DNA from: Geothrix sp.
GTDB lineage: Bacteria > Acidobacteriota > Holophagae > Holophagales > Holophagaceae
Direction: 5' to 3'
Assembly (NCBI GenBank): GCA_019449415.1
Contig: JAGRPP010000021.1
Location: 1 to 64,000 of the forward strand
Length of the DNA stretch: 64,000 nucleotides
Part shown: piece after piece, positions 42,569 to 53,422 of the stretch
Layout: each line of letters starts with the position of its first letter
How positions within the stretch are numbered: the stretch's first letter is position 1
Position numbers and translations under genes: made by a program
The notes under the pieces: model-generated
The model's input: only the letters and a program-made list of their open reading frames with translations
Database searches by the model: none
Told to the model about the DNA's origin: nothing

Positions 42569-44041
42569 ATGTCCCGCCAGGTCGTCACCCGCTTCGCCCC
42601 GTCCCCCACCGGCATGCTCCACATCGGCGGGGTGCGCACGGCGCTGTTCTGCTGGCTGTTCGCCCGCAGGCACGGCGGCCGCTTCATCCTGCGCATCGAG
42701 GATACGGACCTCTCCCGCAGCACGGACGACAACATCCGCATCATCGAAGAGGGCATGGCCTGGTGCGGGCTGACCTGGGACGAGGGGCCGGTGGTGGGGG
42801 ATCCCAGCCAGTGGAAGGGCCCCCACGGCCCCTATCGCCAGATGCAGCGCATGGACCTCTACCGGACCAAGATCCAGGAGCTGCTGGACAAGGGCCTGGC
42901 CTACCGCTGCCGCTGCTCACGGGAGGCGCTGGACGAACGGCGCAAAACCGTGGAGGCCGCCGGCAAGGTCTTCCAGTACAACCGCGGGCTGGATGCCGGG
43001 AAGGGCTGCGCCGAGGCAGGCCACGACGGGAGCCAGCCGGCCGCCATTCGCTTCCGCATGCCCAGGGGCGGCGACATCGTGGTGCCGGATCTCATCAAGG
43101 GCGAGACCCACTTTCCCGCCGACAGCCTGGATGACTGGATTATCGCCCGCACCGGGGATGGCCCCGGCGAGATCGGGGTGCCCACCTACAACTTCTGCGT
43201 GGTGGTGGACGACACCCACATGGAAGTGACCCATGTGATCCGCGGCGACGACCACCTGAACAACACGCCCAAGCAGATCCCGCTCTTCGAGGCCCTGGGC
43301 TACGAGCTGCCGGCCTTCGCCCATGTGCCCATGATCCTGGGCGCCGACGGCGCGAAGCTGAGCAAGCGCCACGGCGCCACCAGCATCACGGAGTACCAGG
43401 CCATGGGCCTGCTGCCCTCCGCCGTGCGCCTGGCCCTGGCGCGGCTCTCCTGGACCCCCAAGATCGACGGCAAGGCGGTGGAGAGCGCCGAGGAGGAGCT
43501 GCTCACGGACGAGCAGATGATCCAGCTCTTCGACCTGGCCGATTGCCAGAAGAGCGCCGCCCGCTTCGACATGGACAAGCTGCAGTGGCTGAACCAGAAG
43601 CTCATCCAGCGGGCCTCCTGGCAGGAACTGGAGCCCCACCTCCGGCCCTTCGTGCCCGCCATGTGGGACCAGAAGCCGGAAGCCTGGAGAGCCCAGGCCA
43701 TCCAGTGCACCCAGAAGGGCAAGTCCCTGACTGACATGGCCGAGGCCCTGCGCTTCGCCTTCGAGCGTCCCGCCGCCTTCGACGAGAAGGCCGTGGAGAA
43801 GTTCATGACGCCGGCCATCAAGCCGGCTCTGGGTGAGGTCTGTGCGCTGACGGACTACGGCCACGACGCGCTGGAGGCAGGCATCAACGCCATCCTGGCC
43901 AGGCACGGCCTCAAGACCAAGGACCTGGCCCAGGCCCTTCGCGTGGCCCTCTGCGGCAAGCCCGTCAGCCCGGGCATCTTCGACACGCTCATGCTCGTGG
44001 GCCGCGACGAGGTGGTGGCGCGACTGGAGCGGTGGCTCTGA
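42569..44041 (+). CDS. gltX: Glutamyl-tRNA synthetase
   Basis: A 490-residue class I aminoacyl-tRNA synthetase that charges tRNA-Glu. The HIGH motif is in FAPSPTGMLHIGG, followed by RIEDTDLSRS, and the KMSKS motif is KLSKRHG. The C-terminal helical anticodon-binding domain is full length. Because a separate glnS is present at 45468, this enzyme is probably the discriminating form rather than one that also charges tRNA-Gln. GAGG lies seven bases before the ATG at 42569; an in-frame ATG twelve codons earlier lacks one. Confidence 0.96.
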   Translation: MSRQVVTRFAPSPTGMLHIGGVRTALFCWLFARRHGGRFILRIEDTDLSRSTDDNIRIIEEGMAWCGLTWDEGPVVGDPSQWKGPHGPYRQMQRMDLYRTKIQELLDKGLAYRCRCSREALDERRKTVEAAGKVFQYNRGLDAGKGCAEAGHDGSQPAAIRFRMPRGGDIVVPDLIKGETHFPADSLDDWIIARTGDGPGEIGVPTYNFCVVVDDTHMEVTHVIRGDDHLNNTPKQIPLFEALGYELPAFAHVPMILGADGAKLSKRHGATSITEYQAMGLLPSAVRLALARLSWTPKIDGKAVESAEEELLTDEQMIQLFDLADCQKSAARFDMDKLQWLNQKLIQRASWQELEPHLRPFVPAMWDQKPEAWRAQAIQCTQKGKSLTDMAEALRFAFERPAAFDEKAVEKFMTPAIKPALGEVCALTDYGHDALEAGINAILARHGLKTKDLAQALRVALCGKPVSPGIFDTLMLVGRDEVVARLERWL

Positions 44042-44385
44042 TGGACCTGGAGGAATTCACCCACCTCACCCTCGCGGTGCTGGAGGACCAGGGCGCCGCC
44101 GTCTACGCCCCCACGATCATCGCGGGGGAGACCGTCCAGGTGATCCAGGGTATCCCGGACGGGATGGACCACCGGGCGGCCCTCCAGGAGACGGTGCTCC
44201 GCCTGGGGCTGGAGCAGTCCGACTTCTTCTTCGGCGTGCGCTCGGGCCCGGGCGAGATCACGACGGGCTTCCACTCCCCCACCTGCACGCAGTTCCAGCG
44301 CATCTCGGCGATGCGGCAGGGCTTCGTGGTCTCCCAGCTGGACGACTGCGCCTGGTGGACCCTGGGACAGGGCCGGGACCAGTAG
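44041..44385 (+). CDS. Hypothetical protein coupled to gltX
   Basis: A 114-residue soluble protein that I do not recognise. It is mixed alpha/beta with an acidic N-terminal helix (MDLEEFTHLTLAVLEDQG) and a hydrophobic core around VQVIQGIPDGMDHRAALQ. The ATG shares its A with the gltX stop codon (TGATG), so it is likely read by ribosomes finishing gltX. No signal, membrane helix or cysteine motif is seen. Confidence 0.7.
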   Translation: MDLEEFTHLTLAVLEDQGAAVYAPTIIAGETVQVIQGIPDGMDHRAALQETVLRLGLEQSDFFFGVRSGPGEITTGFHSPTCTQFQRISAMRQGFVVSQLDDCAWWTLGQGRDQ

Positions 44386-44436
44386 CCGGAAGCTTTCCAG
44401 CCGCCTGAAATCTCCCATTCGCCTCCAGGCCCGGCT

Positions 44437-44523
44437 ATGCTGGGTGCCATGATCCTCCGCCCCATCCTCGTCGACCCGCGCCCTAGCACCTCGAGTGCGG
44501 GGGGGAGACGCACGCGACGCTGA
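44437..44523 (+). CDS. Putative leader peptide upstream of proC
   Basis: A 28-codon frame (ATG 44437; an in-frame ATG at 44449 would give 24 codons) encodes MLGAMILRPILVDPRPSTSS followed by AGGRRTRR. It is rich in arginine (six codons) and has three proline codons. Its stop overlaps a small hairpin (ACCCGG-CCA-CCGGGT, 44523-44537) and it lies ahead of a perfect terminator and proC. TATGCT at 44436-44441 looks like a -10 box that would place the transcript start at the second ATG, making the leader mRNA leaderless. Its translation is inferred, not shown. Confidence 0.5.
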   Translation: MLGAMILRPILVDPRPSTSSAGGRRTRR

Positions 44524-44578
44524 CCCGGCCACCGGGTTCCGACATCCTCCCCCGCCCTTGTGCGGGGGTTTTTGTTTT
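44497..44578 (+). promoter_or_regulatory. proC: Transcription attenuator of proC
   Basis: CCCCCGC-CCTTGT-GCGGGGG (44549-44568) followed by TTTTTGTTTT is a rho-independent terminator 12 bp before the proC start. An upstream strand, GCGGGGGGGAG at 44497-44507 inside the leader peptide frame, is complementary to CTCCCCCGC (44547-44555) and can pair with the terminator's left arm instead. The two folds exclude each other, as in amino-acid attenuators. Confidence 0.65.
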
Positions 44579-44589
44579 GAGGAGCACCC

Positions 44590-45408
44590 ATGAACAAGCA
44601 CCCCGACCTGGCCATCCTGGGCTTCGGCACCATGGGGCAGGCCATCAGCGCCGGCCTGGTGGAGGCCTCCGGCTATCCTGCGGCGCGCCTCCGGGTGGCC
44701 ACGCGGCATCCCGCCGGGGCGGCCCGCGCCCGGGCCGAGGCCCTGGGCATCACCCTTTCGGGCGACGCCACCGCCGCGGTCCGGGCGGCGGAGGTGGTGC
44801 TGCTCTGCGTGAAACCCAAGGAGCTGAAGGGCCTGCTGGCGGGCCTCGCCGCCGCCGGTGCCCTGGACCATCGCCCTCTGGTGGTCTCCATCGCCGCGGG
44901 CACGACCCTGGACTTCCTGGCCGCTCACACGCCCGAAGGCACCCCCCTGGTGCGGGCCATGCCCAACACTCCCTGCGCCATCCGCCGGGGCATGACGGTG
45001 CTGGCGGCGGGGCAGGGGGTCACCGGGACCCACCTGGCCCAGGCCCGGGCCCTGTTCGAGCCCCTGGGCCGGGTCATGGACCTGGATGAGAAGCACATGG
45101 ACGCGGTCACGGGCCTCAGCGCCAGCGGCCCGGCCTTCATGTTCGTGATCCTCGAGTCCCTGGCCGAAGGCGGCGTCCAGTGCGGCCTGCCCCGGGCGGT
45201 GGCGTTGGAGCTGGCCGCCCAGATGACGCTGGGGGCCGCCTCCATGGTGCTGGAAACCGGCCGGCACCCCGCCGCCCTCAAGGATGAGGTCACCACGCCC
45301 GCCGGCTGCACCATCGCCGGTTTGATGGTCCTTGAGGACGGCCGGATCCGCTCCGTCGTGGCCCGCGGCATCGAGCGCGCGACGCAGGTGGCGGCGGGGC
45401 TGGGATGA
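44590..45408 (+). CDS. proC: Pyrroline-5-carboxylate reductase
   Basis: A 272-residue NAD(P)H-dependent enzyme for the last step of proline synthesis. The N-terminal Rossmann motif is LAILGFGTMGQAISAGL; VVLLCVKPKEL and VVSIAAGTT follow; MPNTPC and the substrate/dimer region AVTGLSASGPAFMFVILESL and DEVTTPAGCTIAGL are diagnostic. GAGGAG lies six bases upstream of the ATG. An attenuator precedes it. Confidence 0.96.
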   Translation: MNKHPDLAILGFGTMGQAISAGLVEASGYPAARLRVATRHPAGAARARAEALGITLSGDATAAVRAAEVVLLCVKPKELKGLLAGLAAAGALDHRPLVVSIAAGTTLDFLAAHTPEGTPLVRAMPNTPCAIRRGMTVLAAGQGVTGTHLAQARALFEPLGRVMDLDEKHMDAVTGLSASGPAFMFVILESLAEGGVQCGLPRAVALELAAQMTLGAASMVLETGRHPAALKDEVTTPAGCTIAGLMVLEDGRIRSVVARGIERATQVAAGLG

Positions 45409-45467
45409 CCATTACCGGGGAGGGCCGGCCAGCGGGTATCTTTGAGGTTTGCATCCTGTGAGCCCCG

Positions 45468-47177
<1,710 letters not shown>

Positions 47178-47402
47178 GAAATCGCAGGCTGCACCTGAGA
47201 TTCCCCTGACGCGGCTCCGCCGTGGGGAGAACCGGACCATCGATTCTTTTACCTGCGGCCCATGCGCCGGCTTTGGCTGGGGCTGTGACCCAGGTCGCAT
47301 CGGCGCCGCCGGGGTTCTTTCCCTCCGTGTCGGGAAGGGCGTTGGTCTGATAGGCTCGATGGGTTGGGCCTCCCCGCGGGTGGCCCTGCCGGGAAGCCGC
47401 CC
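47178..47402. other. 225-bp space upstream of the nuo genes
   Basis: No gene, strong hairpin or clear promoter is visible. It probably contains the promoter of nuoHIJKLMN, because it is the only sizeable gap before them. Confidence 0.4.
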
Positions 47403-48464
47403 ATGGACAAGCTTGCGAGCCTGCTGCACACCACGCCTGCCACCGCCTGGATGGTGGCGAAACTCGTCATCGTCTTCGGTGGCGTTTTTTCGCTGGCGGC
47501 CGTCTGGACCTGGGTGGAGCGCCGAGGCGCAGCCATGATCCAGGACCGCATCGGTCCCAACCGGGCGGCCCTCTTCGGGAAGATCAAGATCATCGGCCTC
47601 GCGCAGCCCGTGGCGGATGGCATCAAGTTCTTCTTCAAGGAGGACCTGGTCCCCCACGACGCGAACAAGACCCTCTTCTGGCTGGCGCCCTTCCTGGCCT
47701 TCGTGCCGGCCCTCATGGGCTTCGCCGTGATCCCCTTCGGGCGCAGCTTCGTGAGCGGCGGCCAGACCTACCACATGGCGCTGCTGGATCCCGGTAACGG
47801 CATGGGGATGCTCTATCCTCTGGCCATCGGCGGTATGGCGGTCTACGGCGTGCTGGTGGCGGCCTGGTCGAGCAACAACAAGTGGTCGATCCTCGGCGGC
47901 ATGCGGGCCTCTGCGGCCATGGTGAGCTACGAAATCGGCATGAGCCTGGCCGTGGTCACCATCTTCATGACCGCCGGCGGCTACGACCCCTCCGACATCA
48001 TCACTTCCCAGGGCCATCTGCCCTGGGCCTGGAACATCGTCCGCCAGCCCCTGGGCTTCGTGGTGTTCTTCACCTGCATGTTCGCCGAGACCAACCGCCT
48101 GCCCTTCGACTTCGCCGAGGGCGAGAGCGAGATTGTGGCGGGCTTCAACACCGAATACGGCAGCATGAAGTTCAGCCTGCTGGCCCTATCGGAGTACTGC
48201 CACTTGATGACGGCCTCGGCCCTCATCGCCACGCTCTACTTCGGCGGCTGGCAGGTGCCCTTCGTGAAGGACCCTGCGGTGATGCTGTCCGTGGCCAGCT
48301 TCCTGCTGAAGATGCTGTTCTTCGCCTGGGTCTTCGTCTGGATCCGGTGGACCCTGCCGCGGTTCCGCTACGACCAGCTCATGCATCTCGGGTGGAAGGT
48401 GATGCTGCCGCTCTCCATGGCAAACCTGGTCTTCCACGCCTGGCGCATGAGCCAGGGACACTGA
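47403..48464 (+). CDS. nuoH: NADH-quinone oxidoreductase subunit H
   Basis: A 353-residue membrane subunit of complex I with eight helices; it forms much of the quinone-binding channel next to the peripheral arm. Conserved stretches include WVERRGAAMIQDRIGPNRAA, GIKFFFKEDLVP, AAMVSYEIGMSLAVV, FAETNRLPFDFAEGESEIVA and FNTEYGSMKFSLL, the loops that line the quinone site. The ATG at 47403 has GGGAAG upstream. It is the first of seven nuo genes; nuoA-G are absent here. Confidence 0.96.
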   Translation: MDKLASLLHTTPATAWMVAKLVIVFGGVFSLAAVWTWVERRGAAMIQDRIGPNRAALFGKIKIIGLAQPVADGIKFFFKEDLVPHDANKTLFWLAPFLAFVPALMGFAVIPFGRSFVSGGQTYHMALLDPGNGMGMLYPLAIGGMAVYGVLVAAWSSNNKWSILGGMRASAAMVSYEIGMSLAVVTIFMTAGGYDPSDIITSQGHLPWAWNIVRQPLGFVVFFTCMFAETNRLPFDFAEGESEIVAGFNTEYGSMKFSLLALSEYCHLMTASALIATLYFGGWQVPFVKDPAVMLSVASFLLKMLFFAWVFVWIRWTLPRFRYDQLMHLGWKVMLPLSMANLVFHAWRMSQGH

Positions 48465-48474
48465 GGAGTTCGCG

Positions 48475-49038
48475 ATGGGTGTCCTGGTCAAGAAGGTCGA
48501 GCTGAGCTGGCTGGACCGCACCTATGTGTGGCCGGTGCTGAAGGGCATGGGCATCACCTTCCAGCACTTCCTCCGGCAGCTCTTCACTTCCACCGCGAAG
48601 CGCTACACGATCCAGTATCCGGACATGAAGAAGGAGATGCCCGCGGGCTACCGCGGTCTCCACGAGTTGAAGCGGTTCGAGGACGGCGCCATCAAGTGCG
48701 TGGCCTGCTTCATGTGCCAGGAAGCCTGCCCGGCCCGCTGCATCAGCATCGAGGCCGAGGAGTTCAGCGACCTGACCTACACCCAGGGCTTCGAGGAGAA
48801 GCGGCCGGCCAAGTTCAGCATCGACATGCTCCGCTGCATCTACTGCGGCATGTGCGAAGAGGCCTGTCCCAAGGATGCCATCTGGCTCCGCAACGACTAC
48901 GAAGTGGCTGCCTACGACCGGCTCTCCATGAAGTACGGCAAGTGGGACCTGATGAATACCTACGCCGAGACCGACGGCAAGGAAGTTATCAGCCAGGATC
49001 CCACCCCCTCCGTGCCGCGCCGCACGATCGCGATGTAA
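48475..49038 (+). CDS. nuoI: NADH-quinone oxidoreductase subunit I
   Basis: A 187-residue iron-sulfur subunit that carries clusters N6a and N6b towards the quinone site. Two ferredoxin motifs are intact: CVACFMCQEACPARC and CIYCGMCEEACPKDA. The N-terminal amphipathic helix docks it on the membrane arm. It starts 10 bp after nuoH with GAGG upstream. Confidence 0.96.
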   Translation: MGVLVKKVELSWLDRTYVWPVLKGMGITFQHFLRQLFTSTAKRYTIQYPDMKKEMPAGYRGLHELKRFEDGAIKCVACFMCQEACPARCISIEAEEFSDLTYTQGFEEKRPAKFSIDMLRCIYCGMCEEACPKDAIWLRNDYEVAAYDRLSMKYGKWDLMNTYAETDGKEVISQDPTPSVPRRTIAM

Positions 49039-49047
49039 GGAGAGGCC

Positions 49048-49542
49048 ATGTTCATCACCTTCGCCCTCATCACGCTCCTGGGTGCCCTGGGGATGCTGCT
49101 CCAGAAGAATGTCGTCATGGCGGGCCTCTGCATGGTGGCTGCCTTCTTCGGCGTGGCGGGCCTCTTCGTGCTGCTGGCCAATCCCGTGGCGGCGGCCTTC
49201 CAGATCATCGTCTATACCGGCGCCATCATGGTGCTGGTGCTCTTCGTGATCATGATGCTGAACAGCCACGAGGAGGAGAAGGCCGAAGTGGCCCATCCCA
49301 TCCAGCGCTGGCTCTCCTTGGCCCTGCTCGCGGCCATGGGCTTCGGCGCCGTGAAGCTGGTGTTGGCCTCCGGCGGTCTGAAGGACCTGGCGACGAGGGG
49401 CGGGGCGCTGCCCCGCGCCATGAACCTGCAGGCTGTGGGCTCGACGCTCTTCGCCGACCACCTGCTGGGGTTCGAAGTGGCGGGCCTGCTGCTGTTGGCG
49501 GCCATGATCGGCGCCGTGGCGCTGACCAAGCGGAATCTGTGA
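49048..49542 (+). CDS. nuoJ: NADH-quinone oxidoreductase subunit J
   Basis: A 164-residue membrane subunit with five helices. The pi-bulge helix region (NPVAAAFQIIVYTGAIMVLV) that shapes the E-channel is conserved. AAGGAG precedes the ATG. The subunit has no redox group and joins NuoH to the antiporter-like part. Confidence 0.94.
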   Translation: MFITFALITLLGALGMLLQKNVVMAGLCMVAAFFGVAGLFVLLANPVAAAFQIIVYTGAIMVLVLFVIMMLNSHEEEKAEVAHPIQRWLSLALLAAMGFGAVKLVLASGGLKDLATRGGALPRAMNLQAVGSTLFADHLLGFEVAGLLLLAAMIGAVALTKRNL

Positions 49543-49552
49543 GGAGCCAGCG

Positions 49553-49882
49553 ATGACCGGCATGGACGCGATCCTCCACGGCGGCCTCCAGGGATACCTG
49601 GTGGTGGCCCTCCTGCTCTTCACCCTGGGGTTGGCCACGGTGCTGCTGCGCCGCACCCTGATCATGCAGTTCATGGGCGTCGAGCTGATGCTCAACGCTG
49701 CCAATGTGGCCCTGCTGGCCTTCGCCCGCTTCCGGAGCGGGGATGCCCAGGCCACGGTGTTCTACCTCTTCATCATCGCCGTGGCCGCCTGCGAAGCGGC
49801 CATTGGTCTGGCGCTGATCATCGGCCTCTACCGTCACCGGGACACCACCGACTCGGACCGGGCCGCCAGCCTGAAGCAGTGA
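49553..49882 (+). CDS. nuoK: NADH-quinone oxidoreductase subunit K
   Basis: A 109-residue three-helix subunit. The two membrane glutamates used for proton transfer are in FMGVELMLNAANVALLAF and FIIAVAACEAAIGLALII. GGAG lies just before the ATG, and nuoL follows after 7 bp. Confidence 0.95.
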   Translation: MTGMDAILHGGLQGYLVVALLLFTLGLATVLLRRTLIMQFMGVELMLNAANVALLAFARFRSGDAQATVFYLFIIAVAACEAAIGLALIIGLYRHRDTTDSDRAASLKQ

Positions 49883-49889
49883 GGATGCG

Positions 49890-51794
49890 ATGAACAAGTA
49901 TTACTGGCTCATTCCGATCCTCCCCCTGCTGGGCGCGGCCTTCAACGGCCTGCTGGGCAAGCGCGCCGGCAAGGGCGCCGTCACCCTCGTCGGTCTCGGC
50001 GTGGTGCTGGGCTCCCTGGTGCTGGCCACCTCGGCCTTCTTCGCCATGAAGGGCATGCCGGACCATCGGCTCGCCCTGACCTACGGCGAGTGGATGGCCA
50101 CCGGGACCCTGAGCGTCCCCTTCGGCCTCGTCATCGATTCCCTCAGCGGCACCATGATGCTGATCGTCACGGGCATCGGCTTCCTCATCCACCTCTACTC
50201 CGTGGGCTACATGCACGGGGACGAGGGCTACGCCCGGTTCTTCAGCTACCTGAACCTCTTCGTGTTCTTCATGCTCACCCTGATCATGGGCTCCAGCCTG
50301 CCGCTGATGTTCGTGGGCTGGGAGGGCGTGGGCCTCTGCTCCTACCTGCTCATCGGCTACTACTACGAGACGGACTTCGCGCCCCAGGCGGGCCTGAAGG
50401 CCTTCCTCACCAACCGCGTGGGCGATCTGGGCGTCTCCATCGGCATGCTGGTGCTCTTCGCCGCCTTCGGCACGCTGACCATCTCCGACATCCTGACCCA
50501 GTCCGGCCACCTGGCCCCCGAAGTGGGCTTCGGGGTCCTCACCTTCGCCACCCTGATGCTCTTCGTGGGCGCCACGGGCAAGAGCGCCCAGCTGCCCCTC
50601 TACCTCTGGCTGCCGGATGCCATGGCGGGCCCCACGCCCGTCAGTGCCCTCATCCACGCGGCCACCATGGTGACCAGCGGCATCTACATGATCTGCCGCC
50701 TGGCGCCCGTCTTCACCCTGGCTCCCATCACGATGACCGTGGTGGCCTGGGTGGGCGCGGCCACGGCGCTCTTCGCGGCCACCATCGGCCTCTTCCAGCG
50801 CGACATCAAGAAGGTACTGGCCTATTCCACCGTCTCCCAGCTGGGCTACATGTTCCTGGGCCTGGGCGCGGCGGGCTTCGCAGCCGGCTTCTTCCATGTC
50901 TTCACCCACGCATGGTTCAAGGCCCTCCTCTTCCTCGGCGCCGGCAGCGTGATCACTGCCATGCACCACGAACAGGATCTCTTCAAGATGGGTGGGCTGA
51001 AGACCAAGACGAAGATCACCTTCCTCACCATGGTGGCCGGCACCGTCGCCATCATGGGTTTCCCGGGCACTTCGGGCTTCTTCAGCAAGGACGAGATCCT
51101 CTACCTGGCCTACCTGAAGTCTCCGGCCCTCTGGGTGATCGGCGTGATCGGCGCCTGCTGCACCAGCTTCTACATGTGGCGCCTCATGGCCCTGACCTTC
51201 TGGGGCGAGCCGCGCGACCACCACGCCTACGAACACGCCCACGAGAGCCCGCTCACCATGACGGTGCCGCTCATGGTGCTGGCGGTGGGCTCGCTGCTCT
51301 GGGGCTTCTGGGGTGTGCCCGAGGCCTTCGGCGGCCACTTCCGGATCGGCGAATGGCTGAACTCCGCCCTGACCTACGGCCAGACCCATGGCGCCCACGG
51401 GCACCACGAGGGGCCGGCGGTCCTGCTGGCGGTGATCTCCACGACCCTGGGCCTGGTCTTCGGCTTCCTGGGCTGGTCGAAGTACAAGGATGGCCCGGCC
51501 TGGGAACTGGCCTTCGCCGCGAGGTTCCCCTTCGTCCACAATCTGCTGCTGAACAAGTACTTTGTGGATGAGGGCGTGGAGCTCTACCTGCTCCGGCCCA
51601 TCCGCTGGTTCGGCAATGTGCTGTGGAAGCTCTTCGATGTGATCATCATCGACGGCGTGGGCGTGAACCTGCCGGGCGCGCTGGCCCGGGTGTTCGGGGA
51701 CTTCACCGCCCTCTTCCAGACCGGCCGGGTGCGCAACTACGCGCTCAGCATGGCGCTGGGGGCCGCGGTCCTCCTCTATGTCTTCCTGAAGTAG
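49890..51794 (+). CDS. nuoL: NADH-quinone oxidoreductase subunit L
   Basis: A 634-residue antiporter-like proton-pumping subunit at the far end of the membrane arm. Key parts are the glutamate in FVGWEGVGLCSYLLIGYYYE, the channel lysine and histidines in KSAQLPLYLWLPDAMAGPTP and ALIHAATMVTSGIYM, and the broken-helix lysine in IKKVLAYSTVSQLGYMFLG. The C-terminal region holds the long lateral helix and a final anchor (YALSMALGAAVLLYVFLK). His-rich loop HAHESPLTM and HGAHGHHEGP near residues 445-505. Confidence 0.96.
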   Translation: MNKYYWLIPILPLLGAAFNGLLGKRAGKGAVTLVGLGVVLGSLVLATSAFFAMKGMPDHRLALTYGEWMATGTLSVPFGLVIDSLSGTMMLIVTGIGFLIHLYSVGYMHGDEGYARFFSYLNLFVFFMLTLIMGSSLPLMFVGWEGVGLCSYLLIGYYYETDFAPQAGLKAFLTNRVGDLGVSIGMLVLFAAFGTLTISDILTQSGHLAPEVGFGVLTFATLMLFVGATGKSAQLPLYLWLPDAMAGPTPVSALIHAATMVTSGIYMICRLAPVFTLAPITMTVVAWVGAATALFAATIGLFQRDIKKVLAYSTVSQLGYMFLGLGAAGFAAGFFHVFTHAWFKALLFLGAGSVITAMHHEQDLFKMGGLKTKTKITFLTMVAGTVAIMGFPGTSGFFSKDEILYLAYLKSPALWVIGVIGACCTSFYMWRLMALTFWGEPRDHHAYEHAHESPLTMTVPLMVLAVGSLLWGFWGVPEAFGGHFRIGEWLNSALTYGQTHGAHGHHEGPAVLLAVISTTLGLVFGFLGWSKYKDGPAWELAFAARFPFVHNLLLNKYFVDEGVELYLLRPIRWFGNVLWKLFDVIIIDGVGVNLPGALARVFGDFTALFQTGRVRNYALSMALGAAVLLYVFLK

Positions 51795-51802
51795 GTGGGG
51801 CG

Positions 51803-53422
51803 ATGACCTGGCTGAACTCCCATCCCCTCACCTTCCTGGTCTTCGCACCGACCCTGCTGGGTTTCGTGCTGATGGCCCTGCCGCACTCCCTGGGCAAGCT
51901 GGCCCGGCTGCTCGGGTTCCTGGGCGCCCTGGGCGTCTTCATCCTGAGCCTCGCCTGGCTGCTGGGCCACGGGTCCGCCGGCGCGGTTCTCGTCGAGCGC
52001 GCCCCCTGGTTCACCCTCGTGAACCTGCCGGTGGACTACGCCCTGACGGTGGACGGCCTGAACCTCTGGCTCGTCATCCTCACCACCTTCCTCGTGCCCC
52101 TCACCATGCTGGGCACCTGGAACAGCCTGAAGGACCGCATCGGCACCTTTGCGGCCCTGTTCCTCCTGCTCGAAACCGGCATGCTGGGCGCTCTGATGGC
52201 CCAGGACCTGTTCTTCTTCTACCTCTTCTGGGAGGCCATGCTGATCCCGATGTACTTCATGATCGGGGTCTGGGGTGGGGATGAGCGCCGCTATGCCGCC
52301 AACAAGTTCTTCCTCTACACCCTGAGCGGTTCGCTGCTCTGGCTGGTGGCGCTGCTCTACCTGGCCAACAAGGCGGGCGGCTTCAATCCCGCCGTGATGG
52401 CCCAGGCCGCCTCGGCGCTGCCCTTCGGCGTCCAGTCCTGGCTGTTCATCGCCTTCGCGGTGGCCTTCGCCATCAAGGTGCCCCTCTTCCCGCTCCATAC
52501 CTGGCTGCCGGACGCCCATGTGCAGGCGCCCACGGCCGGTTCAGTGATCCTCGCCGGCGTGCTGCTGAAGCTGGGCGGATACGGCTTCATCCGCTTCGCC
52601 ATTCCCATGTTCCCCCAGGCGGCGATGCACTACGCCCAGCCCATCGCCCTCCTCAGCGTCGTCGCCATCGTCTACGGCGCGCTGGTGGCCATGGTGCAGC
52701 GCGACATCAAGAAGCTGGTGGCCTACTCCTCCGTGAGCCACATGGGCTTCGTGATGCTCGGCCTCGCCTCCATGACCGTCATCGGCACCCAGGGCGCCAT
52801 GCTCCAGATGCTCAATCACGGCATCAGCACCGGCGCGCTCTTCCTCCTGGTGGGCATGCTCTACGACCGGGCCCACACGCGCATGATCGCCGACTTCGGC
52901 GGCGTGGTGACGAAGATGCCCGTGTTCACCACCTTCTTCATGATCGTCACCCTGAGTTCCATCGGCCTGCCGCTCACCAACGGGTTCGTGGGCGAGTTCT
53001 GGATCCTCAACGGCACCTTCCTCTCCGGCTTCGGCTGGGGCCGGCTCTACGCCTGCCTCGCCACCTCCGGCGTGCTGCTGGGCGCGGTCTACATGCTCTG
53101 GATGTTCATGCGAGTCTTCTGGGGCCCGGAGAACAAGGACGAGGACAGCGGCACCCACCACCTGCACAGCGACCTGAATGCGCGGGAGATCGCGGTGATG
53201 CTGCCCCTGGTGGTGCTCATCGTGTGGATGGGCGTGCACCCGAAGACCTTCATGGTCGCCAGCGAAGCCCCCGTGGCCTCGCTGCTGCAGGACATCAAGG
53301 CTCCGGCACCCCGGACTTTTGTCCTGAGGCCGGCTGTCCATGAAGCCCCTGCACCCGCCGGGGCCCAAGCCCATGAAGCTTCCGCGGCTCCTGAATCCTC
53401 CGCCGCCCACGAGGTGCACTGA
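51803..53422 (+). CDS. nuoM: NADH-quinone oxidoreductase subunit M
   Basis: A 539-residue antiporter-like proton-pumping subunit with fourteen helices. Conserved elements are the glutamate in FFFYLFWEAMLIPMYFMIG, the lysines in FAIKVPLFPLHTWLPDAHVQ and DIKKLVAYSSVSHMGFVMLG, and LNHGISTGALFLLVGMLYDR. A soluble Ala/Pro/His-rich tail of about 40 residues is added at the C-terminus. The start at 51803 has AGGTGGGG upstream and follows nuoL by 8 bp. Confidence 0.95.
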   Translation: MTWLNSHPLTFLVFAPTLLGFVLMALPHSLGKLARLLGFLGALGVFILSLAWLLGHGSAGAVLVERAPWFTLVNLPVDYALTVDGLNLWLVILTTFLVPLTMLGTWNSLKDRIGTFAALFLLLETGMLGALMAQDLFFFYLFWEAMLIPMYFMIGVWGGDERRYAANKFFLYTLSGSLLWLVALLYLANKAGGFNPAVMAQAASALPFGVQSWLFIAFAVAFAIKVPLFPLHTWLPDAHVQAPTAGSVILAGVLLKLGGYGFIRFAIPMFPQAAMHYAQPIALLSVVAIVYGALVAMVQRDIKKLVAYSSVSHMGFVMLGLASMTVIGTQGAMLQMLNHGISTGALFLLVGMLYDRAHTRMIADFGGVVTKMPVFTTFFMIVTLSSIGLPLTNGFVGEFWILNGTFLSGFGWGRLYACLATSGVLLGAVYMLWMFMRVFWGPENKDEDSGTHHLHSDLNAREIAVMLPLVVLIVWMGVHPKTFMVASEAPVASLLQDIKAPAPRTFVLRPAVHEAPAPAGAQAHEASAAPESSAAHEVH

